Positions 9,190 through 17,816 of a DNA stretch of 64,000 nt are shown here, in pieces. This DNA is from Desulfovibrionales bacterium (GTDB lineage: Bacteria > Desulfobacterota > Desulfovibrionia > Desulfovibrionales > Desulfonatronaceae), in contig REDL01000045.1 of the NCBI GenBank assembly GCA_007693505.1, forward strand, positions 62,001-126,000. Reading direction: 5' to 3'. The notes beneath the pieces were generated by a model, which had not been told where the DNA came from, did no database searches, and was given only the letters and a program-made list of their open reading frames with translations. Position 1 is the first letter of the stretch. Each line of letters opens with the position of its first letter. The position numbers were made by a program, and so were the translations under genes.

Positions 9190-10605
9190 ATGACCTCCAT
9201 GTCCACATCCATCCATCCTGCCCGTATCACTCAGCTCAACCATGGAGCCGAACCCGGCGCAGGCCCTGTCCTCTACTGGATGAGTCGGGACCAGCGCACC
9301 CAGGACAACTGGGCCCTGCTTTTCGCCGCTGAATTGGCTATGAAGCGCAATGTCCCCCTGCATGTTGCGTTTTGTCTTGCTCCGACCTTCCTGGATGCGA
9401 CCATTCGCCAGTACGGTTTTCTCCTCAAGGGTCTGGCCGAGGTGGAAACGGAGCTGCGCAAACGCAACATCACCTTCCACCTCAGGCTGGGTGCGCCACC
9501 CGCGAGCCTGTTGGGGCTGGTCCAGGAACTCCAAGTCGGTATTTTGGTTACGGATTTTGACCCAATGCGCATCAAGCTGCATTGGAAAAAGGACGTACTT
9601 GCCGAACTTCGCATCCCTTGCCACGACGTGGATGCCCACAACATCGTACCCTGTCTCGTGACTTCGAACAAACAAGAGTATGCCGCGCGAACCATTCGGC
9701 CGAAAATTCACCGCCTCCTGGACGAGTATCTGACTTCGTTCCCGGATTTGCCAACTGTGCCCAATGGCAATGGTTCCCGAAGAGGCGATTCCGTTCCTCC
9801 GGTGGATTGGGACACCGTCTGGAAAAGCCTGCGGGTCGATACCAATGTGGCCGCAATTGATTGGCTTAAACCCGGAGCACAAGCCGGGGCAAAAGTGCTT
9901 GAGGAATTCTTGGAGCACCGTCTGGAACACTATGAACAACGCAACAATCCCAACGCCCAGGTACTCTCCAACCTCTCGCCCTACCTGCATTTCGGCCAGG
10001 TTTCCGCCCAACGTGTCGCCCTGGAAATAATGCGTTCGGACAAGCCCGCTGCATCTCGGGAAGCTTTTTTGGAGGAACTCATTGTCCGCCGGGAACTAGC
10101 CGAAAATTTCTGCTGGTACAACCAGGCCTATGACAGAGTGGACGGTTTTCCGGACTGGGCCAGAAAGACCCTGAACGATCACCGCCGCGACAAAAGACCG
10201 TACAGATATGACATCAAGGAATTCGCAACCGCGGCAACGCACGACCCCCTTTGGAACGCAGCTCAGCGGGAAATGACCCAAACAGGAAAAATGCACGGCT
10301 ACATGCGCATGTACTGGGCCAAAAAAATCCTGGAGTGGACTCCGTCTCCGGAGGAGGCCATGGAGGTGGCCATTCGGCTCAATGACACCTATGAATTGGA
10401 TGGTCGTGATCCTAACGGATATACCGGCATTGCCTGGAGCATCGGCGGCGTGCATGACCGGCCTTGGTTTGAACGACCGATTTTTGGAAAAATCCGCTTT
10501 ATGAGTGCCTCAGGCTGCGCCCGAAAATTTTCCGTCCAGGACTATATCGACCGCTACTGTCTCGACAATTGTCCCCCAAATTCGAACCATGTTCACAAGC
10601 AGTGA
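9190..10605 (+). CDS. phrB: Class II deoxyribodipyrimidine photolyase
   Basis: This 471-residue protein repairs cyclobutane pyrimidine dimers with light and a reduced FAD. The N-terminal photolyase domain contains VLYWMSRDQRTQDNWAL, and the class II signature TIRPKIHRLLDEYL follows near residue 165. The FAD-binding region includes LSPYLHFGQVSAQRVAL and ends with a Trp-rich MRMYWAKKILEWT and NDTYELDGRDPNGYTGIAW. These are strong class II features. The start at 9190 has no strong ribosome binding site and an ATG at 9199 is an alternative. A light-dependent repair enzyme suggests a sunlit habitat. Confidence 0.93.
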   Translation: MTSMSTSIHPARITQLNHGAEPGAGPVLYWMSRDQRTQDNWALLFAAELAMKRNVPLHVAFCLAPTFLDATIRQYGFLLKGLAEVETELRKRNITFHLRLGAPPASLLGLVQELQVGILVTDFDPMRIKLHWKKDVLAELRIPCHDVDAHNIVPCLVTSNKQEYAARTIRPKIHRLLDEYLTSFPDLPTVPNGNGSRRGDSVPPVDWDTVWKSLRVDTNVAAIDWLKPGAQAGAKVLEEFLEHRLEHYEQRNNPNAQVLSNLSPYLHFGQVSAQRVALEIMRSDKPAASREAFLEELIVRRELAENFCWYNQAYDRVDGFPDWARKTLNDHRRDKRPYRYDIKEFATAATHDPLWNAAQREMTQTGKMHGYMRMYWAKKILEWTPSPEEAMEVAIRLNDTYELDGRDPNGYTGIAWSIGGVHDRPWFERPIFGKIRFMSASGCARKFSVQDYIDRYCLDNCPPNSNHVHKQ

Positions 10606-10750
10606 CTTGCTGGCCGATTTGGCTTGTCTGCGTCATATTCATGCACACCGCTGCACGTGACGGCCATGTGACTTTTCCTGACTGAGCTCGCAATTTCTTG
10701 AACCGCGCCTTCTGATCATTTTCCCCATCAATCACGAAGCACCTGCCCCC

Positions 10751-11905
10751 ATGCCAAAACTATTGCTGGCCGGCGCCGGCCATGCCCATATGGCCGTGAT
10801 AGCCGCCATTCAGGAGCTGAGGGCCAGAGGCCACCACGTGACGGTTATCGGACATGGCCAACGTCACGCTTATTCCGGCATGGGCCCTGGCATGCTCGGA
10901 GGCGCATACCAGCCTGAAGAAATCAGTTTTCCGGTTCGAAGCATGGTCGAAAACCGTGGGGGTGAATTCATAACGGGCAAGATCGCAGCTATTGATCCGC
11001 AGTGCTGCCGTGTTGTCCTGGAAAGCGGACAGAAGGTGTTGTATGATGTATTGAGCTGTAATTTAGGCAGCTTTGTTCCCGATGATGTTGTCGTATCAGA
11101 TCCAGGCGAGCCCGGCATGCATGCGCAGGCAAGCCGTACTATTTTCACGGTCAAGCCGATTGAGCGTCTATGGTGGGCCCGACGACGGATTCAGGAGCTG
11201 AGCCAGGACCGTCAGGTCCGGATCGGTGTGTGCGGGGGAGGGGCGGCGGCTGTGGAAGTCGCTGGCAATGCCTGGGCCGCGGCGATGGAAAGAGGTGGCA
11301 AGGGAGGCACTGTCCAGCTATTCGCGCGGGGAAGCCTTCTGAAAACCATGCCGGGAAAAGTCCGTAGGCTGGTTCGGAAAACCTTTCGGGATCGGAAAAT
11401 GGAGATTTTCGAGGAAAGCCCCGTGCGTTCCGTTCACGATGGAAGCATTCAGCTGGCCAACGGGCAAAACCATGGGCAGGATGTGATCTTTCTGGCCCTG
11501 GGTGTCAAACCGTCACCGGTATCTCGGGCATCGGGGTTGGAGGTGAGTCAGGATGGGGGGTTGCTGGTCAACCAGTTTCTGCAATGCCCTGCGCACCCGG
11601 ACATCTTCGGTGGAGGCGATTGCATCACCTTCTCCCCGCAACCTCTGGCCAAAGTCGGCGTGTACGCGTTACGGCAAAATCCAGTGCTCCGCCACAATCT
11701 GCAAGCCCAGCTGGAGGGGCGACGTTTGAAATCTTTTGATCCGGGTGGCAGGTATCTGTTGATCTTCAATCTCGGAGACGGCTACGGCATCCTGCACAAA
11801 AACGGATTTGCCTTCGGCGGGCGGGCGGCTTTCTGGATCAAGGACTATATTGACCGTAAATTTATCCGAAACTACGGGCCAATCTCTCCTGCGGAGAAAA
11901 CCTGA
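10751..11905 (+). CDS. FAD/NAD(P)-dependent disulfide-oxidoreductase-fold protein of the GHAH type
   Basis: This 384-residue flavoprotein starts MPKLLLAGAGHAHMAVI, a dinucleotide-binding loop with the GHAH signature. A second nucleotide-binding site lies at IGVCGGGAAAVEVAG (about residues 158-172) and an FAD-closing motif at DIFGGGDCITF (about 284-294). It resembles the family found N-terminal to selenide,water dikinase (SelD) in some bacteria, and more loosely sulfide:quinone reductase or type II NADH dehydrogenase. The substrate is unknown. It stands alone, between the photolyase and a convergent amidase. The resemblance to the SelD-linked family is from memory of family motifs. Confidence 0.75.
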   Translation: MPKLLLAGAGHAHMAVIAAIQELRARGHHVTVIGHGQRHAYSGMGPGMLGGAYQPEEISFPVRSMVENRGGEFITGKIAAIDPQCCRVVLESGQKVLYDVLSCNLGSFVPDDVVVSDPGEPGMHAQASRTIFTVKPIERLWWARRRIQELSQDRQVRIGVCGGGAAAVEVAGNAWAAAMERGGKGGTVQLFARGSLLKTMPGKVRRLVRKTFRDRKMEIFEESPVRSVHDGSIQLANGQNHGQDVIFLALGVKPSPVSRASGLEVSQDGGLLVNQFLQCPAHPDIFGGGDCITFSPQPLAKVGVYALRQNPVLRHNLQAQLEGRRLKSFDPGGRYLLIFNLGDGYGILHKNGFAFGGRAAFWIKDYIDRKFIRNYGPISPAEKT

Positions 11906-11972
11906 GGAGTCCTGCCAGCTCGCGATTCTTGCATCCGCCAACCGCACAAGCGATCACGGCCACTCTTCAGAC

Positions 11973-13811
11973 CTAAAGCTTTGCATGCCGCTCGATATGG
12001 TCGCGGTACGCCATGACCCCCTGGAGAAGGTTCGAGGCCAAGGTCCGCAAATAGGCATCTGTACCCAAAAGCCGCGCCTCCTCCCGGTTGGTCAGATACC
12101 CCATTTCGATCAGTACCGCCGGCATTTTGGCTCCCATCAACACATAGAACGGGGCTTCCCGCACCCCCCTGTCCGCCAAGTTGGGGTGGGTACGCCGCAT
12201 ACCCGGGATGGTCCTGCCATGGATCTTGGTGGCCAGTTCACGGGATTCCGTGATTTTGGAGTTGAGCATCAGATCCGTGAGAATCAACTGTAAATCACTG
12301 ATATTTTTTGTTGAAACCGCGTTTTCCCTGGCGGCGATCCGCACAGCGTCCTGGTTTCTCGCCAGATTCAGCGAATAAATCTCGAACCCTTTCATGTTCG
12401 GATTCGGATGGGCGTTGGCATGAATGGAGAGGAACAGATCCGCTTTTTGGGCATTGGCCATGGCTGTTCGCTCTTCCAGCGGGATGAAGACATCCGTTGT
12501 CCGGGTATACAGGACCCGAAACCCCTTTTCTTCCAGCATTCTCCCCAAAATCCTGGACATGCGCAGATTAACGTCTTTTTCCTTCAGGCCATTGGCCACG
12601 GCCCCGGGATCTTTTCCTCCATGACCGGGATCGATCATGATCGTTCTAACCTTCAGTCCGAGTTGCTCGATCAGGCTGCCAGCAACGTCCCCGGATCTCG
12701 GCGTGATCTGCGGAGAAGTGGATGCCCCCCCTGACGGGCGAGAAGATTGCGGCGGTTGCACGCCGGCCATGGTTGTTGTCCCGCCCCCTCCGCTGATGTC
12801 CACAACTATCCGAAACGGCCCTTCCAGGGTAAAGACGCGAAAATCCGCCAAACGCTGGATGTCCAGAACGACCCGGCTGACATCCGGCTGATTCTGGCCG
12901 GTCCGCACCTGACGTAAAATTCCGTCGGCCACGGAGAGCTGTGCAGGGGCTTCCGGCCCAAGGACCGTGCCCTGCAGGTCGATCATCAGCCGGTGCGGCG
13001 TACCCAGTTCAGGATCCGGATTGAGCAGCCGGTGAGTATAGTCCACGTCGGCATCCACATCCAGAACGACCCGGGTGTACTCATCACTGCTCCAGTAGCG
13101 GACCTGCATCAACCGGGCCTCTCCGCTATTCTGTACTGTGGGCCGTGGCCGTGACGCTGTGATATCGCTTAAAGCCGCCTGGACAACAGGTGCGTTGGCC
13201 GAAGATGACGTTGCGCCGCGGGTCGGGTTCGGACTGGAGGCTGTGGCCGCCGCAGCGGAGCCCGATCCGGAGCCGGAAGCGTTGACCTTGGCCAGAAAGG
13301 CTGAATCCAGCTCCCGGAGCATGGCTTGGGCCTTCGGGGCCATATCGCCCTTGGAGTGGTTGTGAACGATGGAGAGCAGATCAATATAGGCTTGGGCAGA
13401 ATCGTTCATGTGTTCCAGATGGATTTTGGCCTTGCGCAGCAGCGCGTCGTCCGCCCAGGTGTGGTTGGCGAACCGCAGGGCCACGCGTCCGTAATAGTCA
13501 ACGGCCTGGGCGAAGTCCGTATTCTGCCCAAAGCGGACTCCCATTTCCTCATGAACGCGTCCGAGGTAAAACAGGGATTTCGGGGCCTCCGGGCCTTGCG
13601 GGGCTTTTTGGAAGGCGCTGTTGAACATATTGCGCACGGCCAGCCAAGCGTTCCGGTCCCGGGCCTGTCCGGAATCCTTGAGCAGGCGATGGAACTCGTT
13701 CCACCCATTGGTATAGTCGCGCTCGGCACTGGCATGACCGCTCTTCACCAATGGGCCGCCACACATGACTCCCAGAACAAGGATGAACATCCAAAAATGA
13801 CGTATGGGCAT
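11973..13811 (-). CDS. amiC: N-acetylmuramoyl-L-alanine amidase with AMIN domain (AmiC-like)
   Basis: This 612-residue exported cell-wall amidase cleaves the amide bond between muramic acid and the stem peptide during cell separation. An N-terminal signal peptide (about residues 1-28) is followed by a TPR-like helical region (about 30-175) and a Ser/Ala-rich linker. The AMIN domain lies around 225-345. The C-terminal Amidase_3 domain (about 385-605) shows MIDPGHGGKDPGA, LFLSIHANAHPN and AVLIEMGYLTNREEA, which hold the zinc ligands and catalytic Glu. The extra TPR region suggests protein partners. It is convergent with the gene ending at 11905. Confidence 0.92.
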   Translation of the reverse strand: MPIRHFWMFILVLGVMCGGPLVKSGHASAERDYTNGWNEFHRLLKDSGQARDRNAWLAVRNMFNSAFQKAPQGPEAPKSLFYLGRVHEEMGVRFGQNTDFAQAVDYYGRVALRFANHTWADDALLRKAKIHLEHMNDSAQAYIDLLSIVHNHSKGDMAPKAQAMLRELDSAFLAKVNASGSGSGSAAAATASSPNPTRGATSSSANAPVVQAALSDITASRPRPTVQNSGEARLMQVRYWSSDEYTRVVLDVDADVDYTHRLLNPDPELGTPHRLMIDLQGTVLGPEAPAQLSVADGILRQVRTGQNQPDVSRVVLDIQRLADFRVFTLEGPFRIVVDISGGGGTTTMAGVQPPQSSRPSGGASTSPQITPRSGDVAGSLIEQLGLKVRTIMIDPGHGGKDPGAVANGLKEKDVNLRMSRILGRMLEEKGFRVLYTRTTDVFIPLEERTAMANAQKADLFLSIHANAHPNPNMKGFEIYSLNLARNQDAVRIAARENAVSTKNISDLQLILTDLMLNSKITESRELATKIHGRTIPGMRRTHPNLADRGVREAPFYVLMGAKMPAVLIEMGYLTNREEARLLGTDAYLRTLASNLLQGVMAYRDHIERHAKL

Positions 13812-14352
13812 AGTCGCCTCGGCGTGTCAGAGAGGGCTACCGACACCTGTCGAAGGTACGAAGAAAGCTTGGGACGAAGAATCAAACACGAAATCTGACT
13901 CGAAACGGCGGCAAGTCGTCAAGAAAGATGTCCACGACAGAAGAAACAGTCGCACGGTTTAAATTGGCCATCATCAAAGGGAAAGTCAAGGTTTTCATTG
14001 ACGTTACGTGATATTCCCCGAAACAGGGCCCCGGGAGAGCGCATCATCCTGGAAAACAGACTCCGCCACGACCTTGCCTGCAAGACATGTTCATAGCTGC
14101 ATAATATTACGAAAAAATTGGACATTTATCGCACATGCCCGGTGCAGGTTACCCTCCTGACTGAAGCAGGAGTCATCCAGCACAGCGTCGCCCGGCGCAA
14201 GAAGCATGCATTTTCTTTGGCAATGACACAGGAGTGGTGAACGGAACTTGGTACGTGTGTACGTAGTTGCGAGTTATTCACTACTACAAGATGAATGATT
14301 CTGCGCTACAAGGAAAGTGTAGAGCGAAAAATTATCCAGTACATGGCTGAAA
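13812..14352. other. Intergenic region with no recognised gene
   Basis: The 541 bases between the amidase start and the rdgB stop are less GC-rich than the flanks and contain no open frame with both a ribosome binding site and a family match. A 68-codon minus-strand frame at 13919-14125 is basic and Cys-rich but has no ribosome binding site. The region presumably holds the amidase promoter. I could not pick out a convincing one. Confidence 0.5.
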
Positions 14353-14970
14353 TCATCCCTGAGCACCGACCTCCTTCATGAATTGCGGCCAGGACTGCGC
14401 CAATTGGCGTAACGCCATGGCTCTGTGACTGCGATTGTTTTTTTCACCGGACTCCAGTTGGGCCGCAGTCAGTCCCACATCCTCGTCAAGAAATAGTGGG
14501 TCATAGCCGAACCCGTTTGTTCCCTGCGAACGGGTGGCGATCCGCCCGGACCATGTACCCCGAGACAGCAGTTCCTTGCCCCCAAGAATCGGGGCGTGCA
14601 CCGCGATCACGCTGACAAAACGCGCCCCCCTCTCTGCCCAGGGAACGCCTTCGAGCTTGGCTAGCAGTAGGGCGTTATTCGTTGCATCCGTCGCATCCTG
14701 CCCGCTGAACCGGGCGGAGTAGACCCCAGGAGCACCGGCCAGTGCATCCACCTCCAGACCGGAATCATCCGCCAAAGCCGTCAATCCGGTCAGCCTGGCC
14801 ACGGTTCGCGCCTTGATCAGTGCGTTCTCCTCAAAGGTAACCCCGGTTTCCGGGATATCACCAATTTCCGGAAAGACATCCATGGTCAGCACGTTCACGC
14901 CAAAATCCCGCAACAATGCAAAAATTTCAGCCGCCTTCCCTCTATTTTTGCTGGCAATGATCAGATCCAC
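14353..14970 (-). CDS. rdgB: XTP/dITP diphosphatase (RdgB/HAM1 family)
   Basis: This 205-residue enzyme hydrolyses non-canonical purine triphosphates (dITP, XTP) to monophosphates and so keeps them out of DNA. The N-terminal IASKNRGKAAEI motif, the central TFEENALIKARTVA and ALADDSGLEVDALAGAPGVYSAR, and the C-terminal GFGYDPLF plus NRSHRAMAL are the classic substrate and Mg-binding elements. GAGGAG lies upstream of the ATG. The next gene downstream on the same strand is the amidase, 541 nt away. Confidence 0.96.
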   Translation of the reverse strand: MDLIIASKNRGKAAEIFALLRDFGVNVLTMDVFPEIGDIPETGVTFEENALIKARTVARLTGLTALADDSGLEVDALAGAPGVYSARFSGQDATDATNNALLLAKLEGVPWAERGARFVSVIAVHAPILGGKELLSRGTWSGRIATRSQGTNGFGYDPLFLDEDVGLTAAQLESGEKNNRSHRAMALRQLAQSWPQFMKEVGAQG

Positions 14971-15058
14971 TTGACGTTCTCCTCAGTACAGGCTGCGTTT
15001 GCTTGTTGACGTTGCTGCATGACAAATTTGGTGCGCCAGAAATCATTTCAAGGCAGGC

Positions 15059-16573
15059 TCAAGGTGATCCGGCCTCACCCCCCAAAACCTTGGGAAGTCG
15101 TAGCGTGGCCAATGTTCCGAATTCGGTGCCGCTCTCCAAATACAGCTCCCCTCCCAGGTCGATCATGATTTTTCGGGTCATGGCCAACTCCAGGCTCGTG
15201 AATGGATTGAAGGGATGCTCCAAGACGTCGCTGGGCAGACCCTCACCATTGTCCGCCACAGTCAGAAAAACGCTGTCCGCATCCTCTCGGGGGGATATTC
15301 GCAACTCCCCCCCGGAAGGCATAGTGGAGAGGGAATTCTTGACCAGATTCTTCAAACACTGTTGAACCATTTCCGGGTCCGTCACGATCGCGGGAAGTGA
15401 GGGAAATGGTTCCATACGTACGTCAACACTCGCTGCCTGCAACGAAGCAGCCAGGGACGCAATGGTCTCGCTCACCAGATCGTCGATGCGCACCGAGCTC
15501 ATGGTCAGCTCCAATGGCCTGGAAAAATTGATGAATGTCCGCAAAATATCATCCAAACGCTTGGACTCGCTGAGGATGATCTGGACTTTCTGTTGGCTGG
15601 TGTCATCCATGCCTGGCGCACGCACCAGCGTGTTGGCAAATCCGCCGATGGCGAACAGCGGGTTACGAATTTCATGGGCAATATAGGTGGAAAACTCACC
15701 GATGGCGGCGTATTTTTCCGCGGTTTTGAGACGCTGAACCATGGTGGAGAGATTATGACCCAGCTCGCTGATTTCATCCGCCCCCTGGACACTGAAGTCT
15801 TCCGTGTAGTTTCCCTGACGAATGGCCTGGCTGATTCGAGAAAGATTGCTGATGCGATCCAGCAACCGAACGCGCAGGTAAAACAAGACGCAGGTCAGGA
15901 GCACGGCGAGTCCTCCCAGGGCCAACAGGCCGCCGTACATCTGCATTGTGCGCAACTGGGCAAAATCCTCGTGCATGTCCTGAAACTCGAATAATGCACC
16001 CAGGATCGGTTGGCTGGCACCGTGGCAATGGTGACACTCCGGTGCGTTGGCAATGCTCTGAACCCGAAGATAATACGGCCTGCCCCGCAGCTCCAAAAGC
16101 GTGCCCGAGTCCGTTCCTTCCCGGATACCCAGGTCGAGCATGTCCTGAATTTCCGGGCTGTCGTAGAGATCAAGCAGATCTCGGCGCAGCACGTCGGGTT
16201 CGGTGGAATAGGTGATATTGCCGCGAAAATCGGTCAAATGGACCCGGATGTCCATGAACAGATCAGCAACAAGCCGAAATTGCTCATGGGTCCCTGGATT
16301 GTCTCCCCGGCGCATCGGCCCGTCAATGGCCATACTCAGCAGTTCGGAGACACGCAGGCCCATCCTGTCGATCTGCTGGATGGTGATTTCCTGCTTCCAG
16401 GAATAATTAGCCGCAAAAAGAACTAGAAAGACCAAACAGGTCGCCAGGGATATCACTCCCAGAATTTTCACTCCCAGGGAAGTTCGCGGTCGTCGCACGG
16501 CAACGCTCCTTCGAAATATTCTATGGATATCTCTGGCATACTCAGGCTTGACCTTTGTTTCAACCCCCGGCAT
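15059..16573 (-). CDS. Sensor histidine kinase with a periplasmic heme-c motif
   Basis: With the start at 16573 (AGGTGG just upstream) this kinase has 504 residues. A longer frame to 16768 would run into the divergent glycosyltransferase and looks non-coding. A first membrane helix lies at about 35-55. The periplasmic domain (about 56-210) contains CHHCH at 180-184, a CXXCH heme-c attachment motif. A second helix lies at about 213-233, then HAMP. The DHp phosphoacceptor His is at about 300 (AHEIRNPL), and the ATPase domain has NLVKNS and DNGEGLP. It may sense redox state, O2 or NO. No response regulator gene is adjacent. Confidence 0.85.
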   Translation of the reverse strand: MPGVETKVKPEYARDIHRIFRRSVAVRRPRTSLGVKILGVISLATCLVFLVLFAANYSWKQEITIQQIDRMGLRVSELLSMAIDGPMRRGDNPGTHEQFRLVADLFMDIRVHLTDFRGNITYSTEPDVLRRDLLDLYDSPEIQDMLDLGIREGTDSGTLLELRGRPYYLRVQSIANAPECHHCHGASQPILGALFEFQDMHEDFAQLRTMQMYGGLLALGGLAVLLTCVLFYLRVRLLDRISNLSRISQAIRQGNYTEDFSVQGADEISELGHNLSTMVQRLKTAEKYAAIGEFSTYIAHEIRNPLFAIGGFANTLVRAPGMDDTSQQKVQIILSESKRLDDILRTFINFSRPLELTMSSVRIDDLVSETIASLAASLQAASVDVRMEPFPSLPAIVTDPEMVQQCLKNLVKNSLSTMPSGGELRISPREDADSVFLTVADNGEGLPSDVLEHPFNPFTSLELAMTRKIMIDLGGELYLESGTEFGTLATLRLPKVLGGEAGSP

Positions 16574-16670
16574 GCCACCTGGCCGACACCGTGCACTGCT
16601 GTATTCAACCAGAACACGCCGCTCCTGTCCCCTTGCGGCCCAGAACACAATGAGAGAGGACATTTTCTCA

Positions 16671-17774
16671 ATGATTTCTGTTCTACTGCCCGTGCGCAAC
16701 GCCGCCGCCACCCTGCCTGCGGCCCTAGACAGCCTGTTGGCCCCTTCAAGCGAGAATCTTGAAGTCATCGCCGTGAATGACGGTTCCGACGATATGCCGG
16801 AAGATCACTTGGAAACAGGTACCGAAAAGGAAAGGGGAAAAAGGCGCGTTCAGAAACCGGAACAAATGGCCATCATCTCCGACCATTGCGCCACCGGCAG
16901 GGTTCTAGGAGAGTATGCCCGCAGGGATTCTCGGCTACGTGTTGTCAGTATGGCCCATGGAGGCATTGCGCAGGCCCTGAACCGTGGGTTGGCCCACGCT
17001 CAAGGCGAGTTCATCGCCCGAATGGATGCTGATGACGTGAGTCTGCCGGGACGGTTGCAAAAGCAGGCTGCTTTCCTGCGGCAAAACCCGCATATTGGTC
17101 TCGTTGCCTGCCGAGCAGCGTTCGGCGGAAATGGAGAGCAGGCTGGCGGATACAAACGCCACCTGGACTGGACCAACACCCTGCTCACCCATGAGCAAAT
17201 CAGCATGGGCCGCTTCCGGGAAGCCCCCCTGGTCCATCCCACGGTCATGTTTCGCAAAAGCCTGATCCGTCGATTTGGCGGTTACCGTGACGGCCCATTT
17301 CCGGAAGACTATGAACTCTGGCTGCGCTGGCTCAACTTCGGCGTATGCATGGCCAAGTTGTCTGAAACGCTCTACCTCTGGAACGATCCACCACATCGCC
17401 TTTCCCGCACCCATCCCAGATATGGAATCCGGCAATTCTACGCCACCAAGGCCGTTTATCTGGCCGAATGGTTGAAGCGGAATAATCCCCACCACCCCAG
17501 AGTCATGATTCTGGGCGCGGGGCGGATCACACGACGCCGCGCGGAGTTACTGGTGGACCATGGGGTGGACATCAGCGCATGGCTGGACATTGATCCGCGC
17601 AAAGTCAACCGTAGCGTGAATGGCCGCCCCGTCATCCATCGCAACGACATCCCACCCGTCGGCCACGTGTTCCTGGTTTCCTATGTCGCCAGCCATGGCG
17701 CTGCCGAGGACATTGCCCGTTTTCTGGACAGTCGCGGATATCGACCTGGCCGCGACTACCTGCTGGCGGCGTGA
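16671..17774 (+). CDS. Family 2 glycosyltransferase with a C-terminal nucleotide-binding-like domain
   Basis: This 367-residue protein starts MISVLLPVRNAAATLPAAL, the GT2 GT-A fold opening. The start was chosen at 16671 because GAGAGGA lies upstream and the domain begins there. ARMDADDVSLPGRLQKQ holds the DXD motif. An unusual insertion of about 40 residues follows VNDGSDD near residue 35. After the GT-A domain (about 270 residues) comes VMILGAGRITRRRAELL, a Rossmann-like GXGXXXR motif, and a short domain ending at residue 367. Acceptor and pathway are unknown. No glycan cluster surrounds it. Confidence 0.82.
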   Translation: MISVLLPVRNAAATLPAALDSLLAPSSENLEVIAVNDGSDDMPEDHLETGTEKERGKRRVQKPEQMAIISDHCATGRVLGEYARRDSRLRVVSMAHGGIAQALNRGLAHAQGEFIARMDADDVSLPGRLQKQAAFLRQNPHIGLVACRAAFGGNGEQAGGYKRHLDWTNTLLTHEQISMGRFREAPLVHPTVMFRKSLIRRFGGYRDGPFPEDYELWLRWLNFGVCMAKLSETLYLWNDPPHRLSRTHPRYGIRQFYATKAVYLAEWLKRNNPHHPRVMILGAGRITRRRAELLVDHGVDISAWLDIDPRKVNRSVNGRPVIHRNDIPPVGHVFLVSYVASHGAAEDIARFLDSRGYRPGRDYLLAA

Positions 17775-17816
17775 TCCCGCGAGACGATCAAGCACCCCTT
17801 GATTCAGGCAGTTCCC

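Noticed and set aside
13919-14125. A 68-codon minus-strand frame before the amidase gene
   Set aside because: It lacks a ribosome binding site and its composition is not protein-like.
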